Positions 31,048 through 40,018 of a stretch of 64,000 bases of DNA are shown here, piece by piece. The notes below the pieces were generated by a model. That model made no database searches. It saw nothing but the letters and a program-made list of their open reading frames with translations, and was not told the origin of the DNA. Origin of the DNA: Microbulbifer sp. SAOS-129_SWC. Its GTDB lineage: Bacteria; Pseudomonadota; Gammaproteobacteria; Pseudomonadales; Cellvibrionaceae. The translations under genes and the position numbers were made by a program. The DNA is taken from NCBI RefSeq assembly GCF_039696035.1, contig NZ_CP155567.1:3529001-3593000 (forward strand), written 5' to 3'. How positions within the stretch are numbered: position 1 is the first letter of the stretch; each line of letters opens with the position of its first letter.

Positions 31048-31458
31048 CTAGCTCCCCTTCTTCTTCACGTACAGCACCAGGCTGTGCCCGGTCAGCTCGT
31101 AGCCGTGCTCCGCGGCAATCTGCTCCTGTAGCTTCTCGATCTCTTCATTGTGGAATTCGATCACCTTGCCGGAATCCGTACACACCATATGGTCGTGGTG
31201 GTCACCGCGATCCAGCTCGAATACCGAGTGGCCGCCATCGAAGTTGTGGCGCATGACCAGGCCGGCGCTCTCGAACTGGGTCAGCACCCGGTACACGGTG
31301 GCCAGCCCTACGTCCTCGCCGGCATCCAGCAGCATCTTGTAAACGTCTTCCGCGCTCAGGTGCATTTCGCTGGCATTTTCCAGCAGCTGCAGGATTTTGA
31401 CCCGCGGCAGGGTGACTTTGAGGCCGACTTTACGCAGTTCCTGATTTTCGTTAGGCAT
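31048..31458 (-). CDS. fur: ferric uptake regulator Fur
   Basis: Fur is an iron-responsive repressor of iron-uptake genes. Its 136 residues cover the N-terminal winged helix (LRKVGLKVTLPRVKILQLLE, then GLATVYRVLTQFESAGLV) and the metal-binding dimer domain (FDGGHSVFELDRGDHHDHMV, GKVIEFHNEEIEKLQ). The first Cys of the E. coli CxxC is present (MVCTDS), the second is Ser, as in some pseudomonad Fur proteins with a different structural zinc arrangement. It is divergent from bamE, the same arrangement as in Pseudomonas (fur-omlA). Confidence 0.97.
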   Translation of the reverse strand: MPNENQELRKVGLKVTLPRVKILQLLENASEMHLSAEDVYKMLLDAGEDVGLATVYRVLTQFESAGLVMRHNFDGGHSVFELDRGDHHDHMVCTDSGKVIEFHNEEIEKLQEQIAAEHGYELTGHSLVLYVKKKGS

Positions 31459-31800
31459 GTATCTGTTTTTTCTCTAGCGTATTTCAGTGATTTGGCTGTT
31501 CGCGCAGCGCACCCACATCCCCCAAGGCACCCAGCCGCGTTGGGCGGGCGCAAAAAGGCGCCTGTCAGCGCGCAAACACTTCGGGTATTATCCCACGTCC
31601 AACGGAGTCAGCGGAACCCCGGACCACCGCTACCCCCGGCAGCAGCTGCCGCCAGGGGAACTTTCCCGGCCGGCAGGCAACTATTCTGTTTGGCCGTGCG
31701 CATCAATGCCGCTGCACGGCCTTGACGATAAGGGCCCTGCCCGCCGCCGGAACCACCGGGTCGAGATACCGCCGACCGAGAACCGATAATGGAGCAATGA
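31459..31800. other. divergent fur-bamE intergenic region
   Basis: 342 bases without a gene. A GGGTATTATCCC sequence near 31581-31592 reads as a -10-like element on both strands (TATTAT / ATAATA) and could serve divergent promoters. No convincing Fur box was found by eye. Confidence 0.35.
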
Positions 31801-32142
31801 ATGCCGTCTTCCCTGAAAATCCTCGCTATCGCCGGCCTCTGCGCGCTGCTCGGCGCCTGCAGCCTGTTCAAGTTTCCCGGAGTTCACCGCATCGTGGTGC
31901 AGCAGGGCAATATCGTTACCCAGGAGATGGTTAACCAGCTCAAGCCCGGCATGACCCGGCGCCAGGTGCGCTTTGTCCTCGGCACACCGCTGGTCGAGGA
32001 TACCTTCAACCCCAACCGCTGGGACTACATCAACCGTGTGCGCGACCCGCGTGGCAATGTCACCCAGAAGCGCTTCACCGTTTACTTCAAGGGCGACCAA
32101 CTGAGCGCCACCAGCGGCGACTGGCAGCCGGCCGGCTGGTAG
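31801..32142 (+). CDS. bamE: outer-membrane assembly lipoprotein BamE (OmlA/SmpA)
   Basis: BamE is a small lipoprotein of the BAM complex that folds outer-membrane beta-barrels. Its 113 residues have a lipobox LLGAC (Cys20), then IVVQQGNIVTQEMVNQLKPG, MTRRQVRFVLGTPLVEDTF and RWDYINRVRD, all characteristic of the SmpA/OmlA fold. The ATG at 31801 is preceded by a weak AATGGAGCA site. It is divergent from fur. Confidence 0.95.
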   Translation: MPSSLKILAIAGLCALLGACSLFKFPGVHRIVVQQGNIVTQEMVNQLKPGMTRRQVRFVLGTPLVEDTFNPNRWDYINRVRDPRGNVTQKRFTVYFKGDQLSATSGDWQPAGW

Positions 32143-32163
32143 TAAGCCCTCACCGACTGCCAG

Positions 32164-32496
32164 TTACGATTTCTGCTCCGCCTGTCGCTGGGCTTTGGCG
32201 GCGCGCTGCTTGCGCGCCTCCTTGGGATCGGCGATCAGCGGGCGATACACCTCCACCCGGTCACCGGGCTGCAGTACATACTCAGCCGCGCCCGCCAGCC
32301 CCTTGGTTCCCAGCGCCTGGCCGAAAATACCGAGTTTGGCCGTGGCCGGATCCACCTCCGGATACTCCTCCGGAATCCCCGAGCGGATCAGTGCCTCCTG
32401 CGCCGTGGTACCCGGCTTGACCAGCAGGCGCATCAGGCGCTGCTCGTGGGGCAGTGCGTAGACCACCTCCACCGCGATTGTCTCGTTCTTCGTCAT
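32164..32496 (-). CDS. rnfH: RnfH-family ubiquitin-like protein (UPF0125)
   Basis: A small protein of 110 residues with a beta-grasp fold: IAVEVVYALPHEQRLMRLLV, GTTAQEALIRSGI, KLGIFGQALGTKGLA and QPGDRVEVYRPLIADPKEAR are the family blocks. The function is unknown, though it is nearly always beside ratA. The ATG at 32496 overlaps the last four bases of ratA; the longer open frame to 32667 merely runs antiparallel in register within ratA and is not used. The C-terminus is a basic tail (RKQRAAKAQRQ). Confidence 0.92.
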   Translation of the reverse strand: MTKNETIAVEVVYALPHEQRLMRLLVKPGTTAQEALIRSGIPEEYPEVDPATAKLGIFGQALGTKGLAGAAEYVLQPGDRVEVYRPLIADPKEARKQRAAKAQRQAEQKS

Positions 32497-32933
32497 TGTG
32501 CCTTTCCGTAAACTTCCTCGGCGCGCGCGCACATGGCACCCACCATCTGATTGGCCAGATCGCTGAACAGTTTGCCTGCGGCGGCGGCCACCAGGCGGTT
32601 CTTCAGGTGAAACGCCAGGGCGAAACTCACCTTGCAGGCGCCCTCGTCCAGTGGAGTGAACAGCCACTCACCGCGGAACTGCTCGAAGGGGCCATCCACC
32701 AGGGTCAGCTCCATACGCCGCGGCCGCTCGAGCCGGTTGCGGGTGACGAAACTCTGGCGCACGCCAGCGCGGGACAGATCGAGGCGTGCCTCCAGGGTGT
32801 CGTCGTCGCTGTACAAAATTTCCGCACCGCGACAGCCGGGTAAAAACTGCGGATAGCTGGCCACGTCGTTGACCAGATCGAACATCTGCTCCGCACTAAA
32901 CATCACCAGGGCGCTGCGTTCTATTTCAGTCAT
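32493..32933 (-). CDS. ratA: RatA-family SRPBCC protein (ribosome association toxin family)
   Basis: This 146-residue START/SRPBCC-fold protein is of the RatA/coenzyme Q-binding (COQ10) family. It begins MTEIERSALVMFSAEQMFDL and continues VNDVASYPQFLPGCRGAEIL, with the typical GPFEQFRGEWLFTPL centre and an amphipathic C-terminal helix (FSDLANQMVGAMCARAEEVY). E. coli RatA was reported to bind 50S subunits and block 70S formation, but many family members are thought to act with ubiquinone. It is coupled to rnfH by a four-base overlap and lies near smpB. Confidence 0.93.
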   Translation of the reverse strand: MTEIERSALVMFSAEQMFDLVNDVASYPQFLPGCRGAEILYSDDDTLEARLDLSRAGVRQSFVTRNRLERPRRMELTLVDGPFEQFRGEWLFTPLDEGACKVSFALAFHLKNRLVAAAAGKLFSDLANQMVGAMCARAEEVYGKAQ

Positions 32934-33282
32934 TGTTCCTGCTTATTTCAAACCTGCCGGCAATATTGCCTGTATTGTGCCGCGAGCGGGCGATTTTGCC
33001 AGACGGCGCTACTCAAGCCCCGCATTTCCTGCAACAATCGTATCTTTATACCTGCTGTTTGGTGCCGGCCACCCGTGCCCTGTACCGGACATCGCCCGCA
33101 AATTGCTGGCCGACGTCCGCTTTACGCAGGTACGCGCGTTGAGCGACGTTGCCGACAGGCGTTATGCCGGTATTTGGCGAGCTCGAGTCGGCCCTCCGCC
33201 ACAGCGGCGCATTGCCGTGCCATGGAGCCAGGCCGATCAACAGCAGGCAAGTAATTCCAGAAAAAATAATAGCGAGAGTACT
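32934..33282. other. intergenic region between ratA and the NSS transporter gene
   Basis: 349 bases between divergent genes. The transporter frame is open through this stretch, but residues encoded here have no family similarity. A/T-rich sequence at 33245-33275 (AGAAAAAATAATAG) lies just before the transporter start. No promoter was assigned with confidence. Confidence 0.4.
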
Positions 33283-34710
33283 ATGGCCGCAGCGAGAGAA
33301 CATTTTGGATCACGCCTAGGGTTTATCCTGGCCGCCGCCGGGTCTGCCGTCGGCATCGGCAATCTGGTGTCATTTCCGGTCGCCGCGACCAAGAGCGGCG
33401 GTGGCGCCTTCCTGGTGGTGTACGCCATGTTCGTGATCTTTGTGTGCCTGCCGGTGATGATGGCCGAGCTGGCGCTGGGCCGCAAATCCGACAAGGACCC
33501 GGTGGGCGCCTACCGGCAGATGTCCGGCGGTTCGCGCCTGTGGCGGATTCCCGGCTGGCTCGCGCTGATTACCCCCTTCATGATCGCTGTCTTCTACCTG
33601 GTCGTCACCGTGTGGGTACTGGGCTACCTGGTGGAAACCCTGATGGGTAACCTGGACGCGCTGACCACCGCCGACTACTTCGGCAACTTCATCAACTCGC
33701 CGATGGTATTCGTCTACCTGGCCATCCTGATGGTGATGATCAACGGTATTCTCGCCCTCGGGGTCAAAGACGGCATCGAGCGCGCTGCCAAGACCCTGAT
33801 GCCGATGCTGTTTGTGATGCTGGTGGCACTGGTGATCTTCGTCCTCACGCTCGATAACGCCGGCCTGGGTGTGCGCTACTACCTGATCCCGGACTTCAGC
33901 AAGATCGACGCCGCCGTGGTCAGCAAGGCCATGGCGCAGGCCTTCTTCTCGCTGTCGCTGGGCATGGGGATCATGATCACCTACGGTTCCTATATGAAGA
34001 AGCACGACTCGATCCCCGGTTCCGCCCGCGCCGTCGCCGTGACCGATACCCTGGTGGCGTTTATCGCCGGTCTGCTGATCCTGCCGAGCATCTTCCACTT
34101 CAACCCGAATATCGACCCCTCGGAGCTGAGTGACTCCTCCGCCGGCATGATCTTCCTGTTCCTGCCGAAGATCTTCCTCGCCCTGCAGAGTAGCATCGGC
34201 TATTTCGGGGCCAGCGCCTTCGCCGCACTGTTCTTTTTCCTGGTGCTGGTCGCCGCGCTGACCTCGCTGGTGTCGATTATCGAGGTGCCGCTCGCCACCC
34301 TGCGCGACGAGCGCGGTATGGAGCGCAAGAAGGCCATTTACCTGGTGGGCGCCGTGCAGTTTGTACTGGCGGTCGGCTGCGCCGTATCATTCGGCATGGT
34401 GCAGTGGTTTACCCAAACCGCACAGATTGCCGGCCAGGACAAATCCTTCTTCGACCTGATCGAACTGGTCTTCTACGATACTATTTTGCCGCTGAACGGC
34501 CTGCTGATCTGCCTGTTCGCGATCTACAAGTGGAAGCGTGTCAACCTCGACCAGGAACTGCAGGATGGCGACCCCAAGTTCGCCGGCTCGTTTTCCCAGA
34601 AATATGTCAATTTCTCCCTGGGCACCTTTATTCCGTTGATCCTGTTCCTGGTCTTCGTCAATACGGTGGCCCTGAAATTCTTCGGATTTAACCTGTTAGA
34701 CCTTATTTAA
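33283..34710 (+). CDS. sodium-dependent transporter, NSS (SNF) family
   Basis: Inner-membrane symporter of 475 residues with about 11-12 hydrophobic helices. The first helix carries the neurotransmitter:sodium symporter signature FGSRLGFILAAAGSAVGIGN, which forms part of the Na+ and substrate sites; FFSLSLGMGIMITYGSYM in helix 6 is also conserved. Bacterial relatives (LeuT, TnaT, MhsT) carry amino acids; the substrate here is not clear. The ATG at 33283 is chosen because it lies 10 codons before the first helix. Confidence 0.92.
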   Translation: MAAAREHFGSRLGFILAAAGSAVGIGNLVSFPVAATKSGGGAFLVVYAMFVIFVCLPVMMAELALGRKSDKDPVGAYRQMSGGSRLWRIPGWLALITPFMIAVFYLVVTVWVLGYLVETLMGNLDALTTADYFGNFINSPMVFVYLAILMVMINGILALGVKDGIERAAKTLMPMLFVMLVALVIFVLTLDNAGLGVRYYLIPDFSKIDAAVVSKAMAQAFFSLSLGMGIMITYGSYMKKHDSIPGSARAVAVTDTLVAFIAGLLILPSIFHFNPNIDPSELSDSSAGMIFLFLPKIFLALQSSIGYFGASAFAALFFFLVLVAALTSLVSIIEVPLATLRDERGMERKKAIYLVGAVQFVLAVGCAVSFGMVQWFTQTAQIAGQDKSFFDLIELVFYDTILPLNGLLICLFAIYKWKRVNLDQELQDGDPKFAGSFSQKYVNFSLGTFIPLILFLVFVNTVALKFFGFNLLDLI

Positions 34711-34719
34711 GTTGTATTC

Positions 34720-35199
34720 ATGGCCAAAAAGAAAAAGGCACAAACTTCCAACACCATCGCCCTCAACAAGAAGGCCCGCCACGACTACTTCATCGAGGAG
34801 AAGTTCGAGGCCGGCCTGGAGCTGCAGGGCTGGGAAGTAAAGAGCTGCCGCGAGGGCAAGGCGCAGCTCACCGACAGTTACGTGATCTTCAAGAATGGCG
34901 AGGCCTGGCTGCTGGGTGCGCGCATCCAGCCGCTGCCCAGCGCCTCGACCCACTTCGTCACCGAACCGGATCGCACCCGCCGGCTACTGCTCAACAAGCG
35001 TGAGCTGTCCAAACTGATCGCCGCGGTAGAGCAGAAAGGCCACACGGTTGTGGCCACCGCGCTCTACTGGAAAAAACACCTGATCAAGTGCGAGATCGCG
35101 CTGGCCAAGGGTAAGGCCATGCACGACAAGCGCGATACAGAGAAAGCGCGCGACTGGAACCGCGAGAAACAGCGCCTGATGCGCACCGATCACCGCTAG
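34720..35199 (+). CDS. smpB: SsrA-binding protein SmpB
   Basis: SmpB binds tmRNA and brings it to stalled ribosomes. The 159-residue protein has the beta-barrel blocks [20 protein letters not shown] and [19 protein letters not shown], then [40 protein letters not shown] and the basic C-terminal helix ([12 protein letters not shown]) that lies in the mRNA channel. It starts nine bases after the first NSS gene and has no strong ribosome-binding site. The ssrA gene itself is 1.5 kb downstream. Confidence 0.98.
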   Translation: MAKKKKAQTSNTIALNKKARHDYFIEEKFEAGLELQGWEVKSCREGKAQLTDSYVIFKNGEAWLLGARIQPLPSASTHFVTEPDRTRRLLLNKRELSKLIAAVEQKGHTVVATALYWKKHLIKCEIALAKGKAMHDKRDTEKARDWNREKQRLMRTDHR

Positions 35200-35276
35200 C
35201 CCCGCCCCCACCCCGGTGGGGCCAGAGGGACCCACAGCGGTAAGACAACAATAACGAAGAAATAAAGAGAGTTACG

Positions 35277-36641
35277 ATGAGTGCACCGCGAGGAAAATTC
35301 AGCTCCAACTTCGGCTTCCTGATGGCCGCGGCGGGTTCCGCCGTGGGCCTCGGCAATATCTGGGGCTTTCCCACCAAGGCCGCCGGCAACGGCGGCGCCG
35401 CCTTCGTGGTGGTTTACCTGGTGCTGGCCTTTCTGCTCGCCTACCCGGCGCTGATGGCCGAACTGACCATCGGCCGCCATGCCCGCAGCAATATGGTCCA
35501 GGCCCTGCGCGGCATCGCCACGGGGCCCATCAGCCGGTTTGTCGGCACTGTCGCCGGCCTCGGCGGTATCCTCGTGGCGTCGCTGATCCTCAGCTTTTAC
35601 GCCATCGTCGCCGGCTGGATGGTGGCCTACCTGGCCGAGCCATTTGCCTCGCTGGTTGGCGCCAACCATGTTGCCGACTGGCTCACCGGCGACAGCGCCG
35701 CGCGCAACCTGACCATGACCGCTATCTTCAGCGGGTTCACCATGCTGATCATTGCCAGCGGCGTGGAGAAGGGTATCGAGCGCTGGTCCACCGTACTGAT
35801 GCCGGCTCTAATCATCCTGCTGTTGCTGCTGATCGTGTATGTGCTGACCCAGGACGGCGCCATGGAGGGCCTCCAGGTTTACCTGATGCCCGACTTCAGC
35901 CAGTTCACGCCGGAACTGCTGATTTCCGCCATGGGCCAGGCGTTTTTCTCGCTCTCGCTCGGCGTCGGCACCATGCTGATCTACGGCTCCTACCTCAGCC
36001 GCCAGGAGAGCCTGCCGCGTCTCGGCGCGCTGGTCACCCTGATCGACGTGGGCATCGCCTTCACCGCCGGCCTGCTGATCATCCCGGCCATGTATGTGGC
36101 CCAGAACGCGGGTACACAGATCTTCTCCGACAGCGGTGAACTGATCGCCGGCCCCGGTCTGATTCTGCAGGTACTGCCGGCCCTGTTCGACACCATGGGC
36201 ACCACTGGCCTGTTCGTCGCCATCGCCTTCTTTGCCCTGATGGTGATCGCCTCGCTCACCTCCTCCATCTCCATGCTGGAGGTGCCGGTGGCCTTCTCGA
36301 TCGAGAACCTGGGCATGAAGCGCAAGCCGGCCACATTGCTGATGGGGCTGATCATCTTCGGGCTCAGCAACATGATCATCTTCAACGTCTACAACTCTGA
36401 CGACCCGCTCACGATGATTGCCAGCATCAGCACCGAGTACGGCCAACCGCTGCTGGGTGTCGTACTGTGTGTCTTTGCCGGCTGGATCCTGCGCAGGAAC
36501 CAGCTGCTGGAGGAGCTGAAGCAGGGCCACGAACATATCGAGCAGACCCTGTTCTGGAAGGTCTGGCCCTGGTATGTACGCATCGTCTGCCCGCTGCTGA
36601 TCCTGGTCGCCTTTGCCGTCTCCCAGGGGCTGATCGGCTAG
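35277..36641 (+). CDS. sodium-dependent transporter, NSS (SNF) family
   Basis: A second symporter of the same family as the gene before smpB, 454 residues and about 11 membrane helices. Helix 1 holds FSSNFGFLMAAAGSAVGLGN followed by IWGFPTKAAGNGGAAFVVVY, and helix 6 FFSLSLGVGTMLIYGSYLS. Sequence differs clearly from the first copy (for example IWGFP against LVSFP), so this is not a recent duplication. The substrate is unknown, with amino acids most likely. The ATG at 35277 has an AAGAGAG site. Confidence 0.92.
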   Translation: MSAPRGKFSSNFGFLMAAAGSAVGLGNIWGFPTKAAGNGGAAFVVVYLVLAFLLAYPALMAELTIGRHARSNMVQALRGIATGPISRFVGTVAGLGGILVASLILSFYAIVAGWMVAYLAEPFASLVGANHVADWLTGDSAARNLTMTAIFSGFTMLIIASGVEKGIERWSTVLMPALIILLLLLIVYVLTQDGAMEGLQVYLMPDFSQFTPELLISAMGQAFFSLSLGVGTMLIYGSYLSRQESLPRLGALVTLIDVGIAFTAGLLIIPAMYVAQNAGTQIFSDSGELIAGPGLILQVLPALFDTMGTTGLFVAIAFFALMVIASLTSSISMLEVPVAFSIENLGMKRKPATLLMGLIIFGLSNMIIFNVYNSDDPLTMIASISTEYGQPLLGVVLCVFAGWILRRNQLLEELKQGHEHIEQTLFWKVWPWYVRIVCPLLILVAFAVSQGLIG

Positions 36642-36739
36642 CGCAGCAATAATGACCAGACAGCCGCAGACAGCCATACACGGGTATTGTTTGCGGCCGT
36701 TTTCGGGTATAATTACCTGACACAAGTGAGTTTCTTTCC

Positions 36740-37128
36740 GGGGATGACTTGGATTCGACGCCGGTGACGAAACCATGGGTGCATGCCGTGAGGGTAGCGA
36801 ATCACGTAAATCCAAAGCTGCATTTTATTAGTTGCCAACGACGACAACTACGGTGCCCAACTGGCTGCGTAAGCAGTCCGCGAAGCACTAACTAAGGGTT
36901 CGCCCTTAGCGGCCTTCAGTAAGGTTCCAGTACCGCGCTGCAGGCTGTCATACAGAACTGGATCGTCCTGAAGCGTGCCTGACGTGGATGGCCTAAAACT
37001 TATTCAGGCTCGCTCTTAACGTCCTGCCCGCTGGGCTGTATAGAGTTAAATCAATAGGCGGAACTAAGCATGTAGAGCCTCTGGCAGAGTGCTGACGGAC
37101 GCGGGTTCGACTCCCGCCATCTCCACCA
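36740..37128 (+). ncRNA. ssrA: tmRNA (SsrA)
   Basis: This RNA rescues stalled ribosomes with SmpB. The 5' end GGGGATGACTTGGATTCGAC and the 3' end GGGTTCGACTCCCGCCATCTCC plus encoded CCA form the tRNA-like domain; GGGGATG pairs with CATCTCC as a 7-base acceptor stem. The tag frame (36834-36872) starts at GCC and encodes ANDDNYGAQLAA followed by TAA, in agreement with gammaproteobacterial tags. The 3' end is a common integration site for islands, and a copy of it is found about 9.8 kb downstream. Confidence 0.97.
37096..37121 (+). repeat. attachment-site core in the 3' end of ssrA
   Basis: CGGACGCGGGTTCGACTCCC then GCCATC, the T-arm and acceptor end of tmRNA. It recurs with one change at 46933-46958, so the two behave as the ends of an inserted segment. 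Confidence 0.75.
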
Positions 37129-37132
37129 AATT

Positions 37133-37168
37133 AAAAAGGCCCGTTACCGCAAGGTAACGGGCCTTTTT
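37133..37168 (+). terminator. ssrA terminator
   Basis: AAAAAGGCCCGTTACC / GGTAACGGGCCTTTTT is a 16-base perfect stem with a GCAA tetraloop, right after the tmRNA 3' end. Confidence 0.95.
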
Positions 37169-37699
37169 AATTTGTCGGGCTGTCGCGAGTAGAACGCTTA
37201 GCGAGGGTTCGATCAGCGCGCCCCGCGCGCTAAGACAGCCGCAGGCTGCCCCGCAGGGGTGAGGAGCACAGCGACGAATCACTCCCGCCATGCGGACTCG
37301 CAGCCCCCCCAAATTCCGAACGAAGGGGAACCCCCAATCGAATGAGATGGCGGGAGTTGAATTCAGTGCTCAGGTGTCGATCAACGAGCCCCTAATCTAA
37401 TCGCGCTCGTTTTTACTGAATGCCAGAATCAGCCTGACCCCAAATACGCTGAAGGCTTTTCACGTTTTCGTTCATTACACTGGGAAACACGCCTTCACGG
37501 TGCGTACAGCGGCCAGCCAAATACTTCAAATAGTATCCAACTTGTTGTCGCATTTTACACCACTTGAAAATAACTAAGCACGTTTCCGTGTGCCACACTT
37601 TCTCGCAGAAATTAAGTTACCCGTTTCCCGCCGTCAAAAACAACGTGTTTGGAATTCCGATACTCGCTAACAGAGAGGGGAATATCTCCAGAGGATAGA
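37169..37699. other. scar region A after ssrA
   Basis: There are 531 bases between the ssrA terminator and the cis/trans isomerase gene. From 37175 to 37300 the sequence is related to two later places: CGATCAGCGCGCC...CTAAGACA (37210-37237) recurs in altered form at 50421-50446, and GAGGAGCACAGCGACG...CTCCCGCCATGCGGA (37261-37296) recurs at 59773-59808. These look like decayed ends of earlier insertions. The rest (37380-37699) is A/T-rich and should include the promoter of the next gene. A 61-codon minus-strand frame at 37413-37598 is not convincing. Confidence 0.55.
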
Positions 37700-40009
37700 A
37701 TGACTACTCATAAATCCAGGAATTTTTTCCTATATTTGGCATTGATATCTTTTTCCTTGATCGCGATTGTTACTTCCAGAAATTCCAATGCAGAAGAAAT
37801 TTCATTCACCACTCAAGTAAAGCCAATTCTTGATACAAAATGCGTTTCCTGCCATGCATGCTACGACTCTCCTGCTCAGCTGGATCTTACTAGCACCAAA
37901 GGAATTGCGCGTGGAGCGATAAAGTTCGACCCCTACGTACCTCGACTTAAACCGACCGATTCAACGATCTTGTGGGCCAGCCCAAAATCCACGGAAGAGT
38001 GGCGTAAGATGGGTTTCTTCTCCGTTACCGAAGGCGGCGGAAACTCGATAATGGCAAAAATGCTCAGGCTCGGCCACGACAACCCAGTCGAATCCAATGC
38101 GCGTTTCCCAACGGGGATCGACATCGACTCGCTCACACGGCGGAATGTGATGCCGAACGAAGCGGAAATCGATAACTATGTAAAAGCGCGGCCGCTTGAG
38201 GGGATGCCACTGGCAGTGACAGCGCTTTCCAGTGAGGAATACCGGGTTTTGATGGAATGGCTTAAACAAGGTGCTCCGCTCGAAAATGTCACACCGCAGC
38301 CAACCACTGCAGCAATCGCGAAAATTGCTGAATGGGAGGAATATCTCAACGGCGCAGATAACCGTTCCCAGTTGGTTGCTCGGTACATCTACGAGCACGC
38401 AAATTCATTTAGCGTAAGATTCGACGACAGCGGCACCTTCTACCAGCTAATTCGCTCTACGACCCCCAGTGGTAAGTCGCCTGTTCCAGTCGCGGCGAAA
38501 ATGCCGAACGACCCGGTCGATGGCAAGTTCTACTACCGCCTTCAGCCGATTGTGCGCACCCGCTGCGCAAAGCTGCATCAGCTCCTGCTGGACGCAAGCG
38601 GTGACAAACTCTCCCGATACAAGGCAATCTTCAATGAGACCAGCTGGGACGTGAAAACCTTACCCGGCTACTCTGTCAGCGAGCGCTGGGACCCGCTCAA
38701 CGTGTTTGCATCGATCCCGGCAAAAGCCCGCTGGAAATACCTGCTGGAGGATATCTGGCTACACCGGGCCAGTATCGTCTGGGGACCTTCTTGCCGGGGG
38801 CAACTGACTGTCGGCTCAGTGCGGGACCAAGAATGGGATTTTTTTGAAGATCCGGAAACATCGCTCTATGTAAACGATGCCGAATATCGCGCTGAACTAG
38901 CACCCTATCTCGCGCCGCCGGCGTCACCAGAAGACATCGTATCTTTCCTTAACTGGTTGAGAGAATTCGCCGAGAAACGCCGGGAAGTACTTGATCGTGC
39001 AGCGGCGCGGCTGGCGGAGGGCCACCAAGCTCGCATTACCGATATCTGGGCTGGGGAAAAGCCTGGTGACACGCCGATGATTTCAATTTTTCGCAACGGC
39101 GATAATGCATTCGTTTCTAAGCGCGGCGCGGCAGTCGGTGACTTCCCCAAAACAAGTTGGGTCCTCGACTTGCCACTGCTCGAACTGATGCTTTACAACG
39201 GTGCCGTCGTCAATTTCGATCTGTTCGGCGATGTAGGTTCATGGTTGGCGCTTCGCGAGGGCTTTGGACTTTTGCGCCGCACTGCGGAGTCGAACTTTCT
39301 GCGCTTCCTGCCCGCAGATCAGCGTCAGGAAATTTACGACAGTTGGTACGGCGGCAAGCTCACCGAGCTGCGTCGAGCCCGATTACTCGATTTTGGCCCG
39401 GACACCACGGTGCCGACGGCCATCAAATTCAAGACGGACGACCCCAAAACAGAATTCCAAAAAATGCTGCTCGAACACGTCCGTTTCACGGAGAAAGCTG
39501 ACCCGATCAATCGGTCCGTAACCGGAGATAGCCCAGGACACCTGATTGAGACCCTGCGTTCGATTACCAATGCATCGAAACAGCAGCCCGACTGGCGCAA
39601 ATTCAAGACACTATTGCCGGAAGCGACCCTATTGCTAATTGAAGCGCCAGGCAAAGATCCGCGTGTCTACACGATGTCACTTAACCGTGATTTCCTCACC
39701 AAAGGCGCTGCAACGAGCCTGCTCCAGGAAGAAAATCCGAGCAAAGCCACAGTTACCATCTACCCGGGTATCCAGACCGCATACCCCAATTTTTCCTTCC
39801 GGATTGCGGAATCGGAACTGGACGACTTCGCGAAGGCGCTGATCGCGGCTGAGACAGCAGATGACCTGGAGTCGATTGTAAAACGGTGGGGCGTACGACG
39901 TTCCAGCCCTGTCTTCTGGCACGTCATGCAGAGCTTCACCGACTATGTCCGTCGTATAGATCCCCTTAAGGCCGCCACGTTCGACATCAATCGCTACAAG
40001 AACCTTTGA
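37700..40009 (+). CDS. fatty acid cis/trans isomerase (Cti-like)
   Basis: A periplasmic haem protein that converts cis to trans unsaturated fatty acids in membrane lipids under solvent or heat stress. Its 769 residues begin with a signal peptide (about 1-33), then FTTQVKPILDTKCVSCHACY with the CxxCH haem site and DSPAQLDLTSTKGIARGA, both typical of Pseudomonas Cti. The length also agrees (about 766). The ATG at 37700 has an AGAGG site; the open frame from 37649 has none. The DNA is visibly richer in A/T than the core genes, which supports transfer. It is followed nine bases later by a porin gene. Confidence 0.85.
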   Translation: MTTHKSRNFFLYLALISFSLIAIVTSRNSNAEEISFTTQVKPILDTKCVSCHACYDSPAQLDLTSTKGIARGAIKFDPYVPRLKPTDSTILWASPKSTEEWRKMGFFSVTEGGGNSIMAKMLRLGHDNPVESNARFPTGIDIDSLTRRNVMPNEAEIDNYVKARPLEGMPLAVTALSSEEYRVLMEWLKQGAPLENVTPQPTTAAIAKIAEWEEYLNGADNRSQLVARYIYEHANSFSVRFDDSGTFYQLIRSTTPSGKSPVPVAAKMPNDPVDGKFYYRLQPIVRTRCAKLHQLLLDASGDKLSRYKAIFNETSWDVKTLPGYSVSERWDPLNVFASIPAKARWKYLLEDIWLHRASIVWGPSCRGQLTVGSVRDQEWDFFEDPETSLYVNDAEYRAELAPYLAPPASPEDIVSFLNWLREFAEKRREVLDRAAARLAEGHQARITDIWAGEKPGDTPMISIFRNGDNAFVSKRGAAVGDFPKTSWVLDLPLLELMLYNGAVVNFDLFGDVGSWLALREGFGLLRRTAESNFLRFLPADQRQEIYDSWYGGKLTELRRARLLDFGPDTTVPTAIKFKTDDPKTEFQKMLLEHVRFTEKADPINRSVTGDSPGHLIETLRSITNASKQQPDWRKFKTLLPEATLLLIEAPGKDPRVYTMSLNRDFLTKGAATSLLQEENPSKATVTIYPGIQTAYPNFSFRIAESELDDFAKALIAAETADDLESIVKRWGVRRSSPVFWHVMQSFTDYVRRIDPLKAATFDINRYKNL

Positions 40010-40018
40010 GTCGGGGCG

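Noticed and set aside
32869..33282. N-terminal extension of the first NSS transporter
   Set aside because: The extension overlaps ratA and precedes the conserved first helix; family members start near 33283.
37064..37312. Minus-strand frame over the ssrA 3' end (containing MAGVEPAS)
   Set aside because: This is a well-known spurious translation of the antisense of tmRNA/tRNA 3' ends.
37413..37598. 61-codon minus-strand frame after ssrA
   Set aside because: No ribosome-binding site, no recognised family, and it lies in scar DNA.
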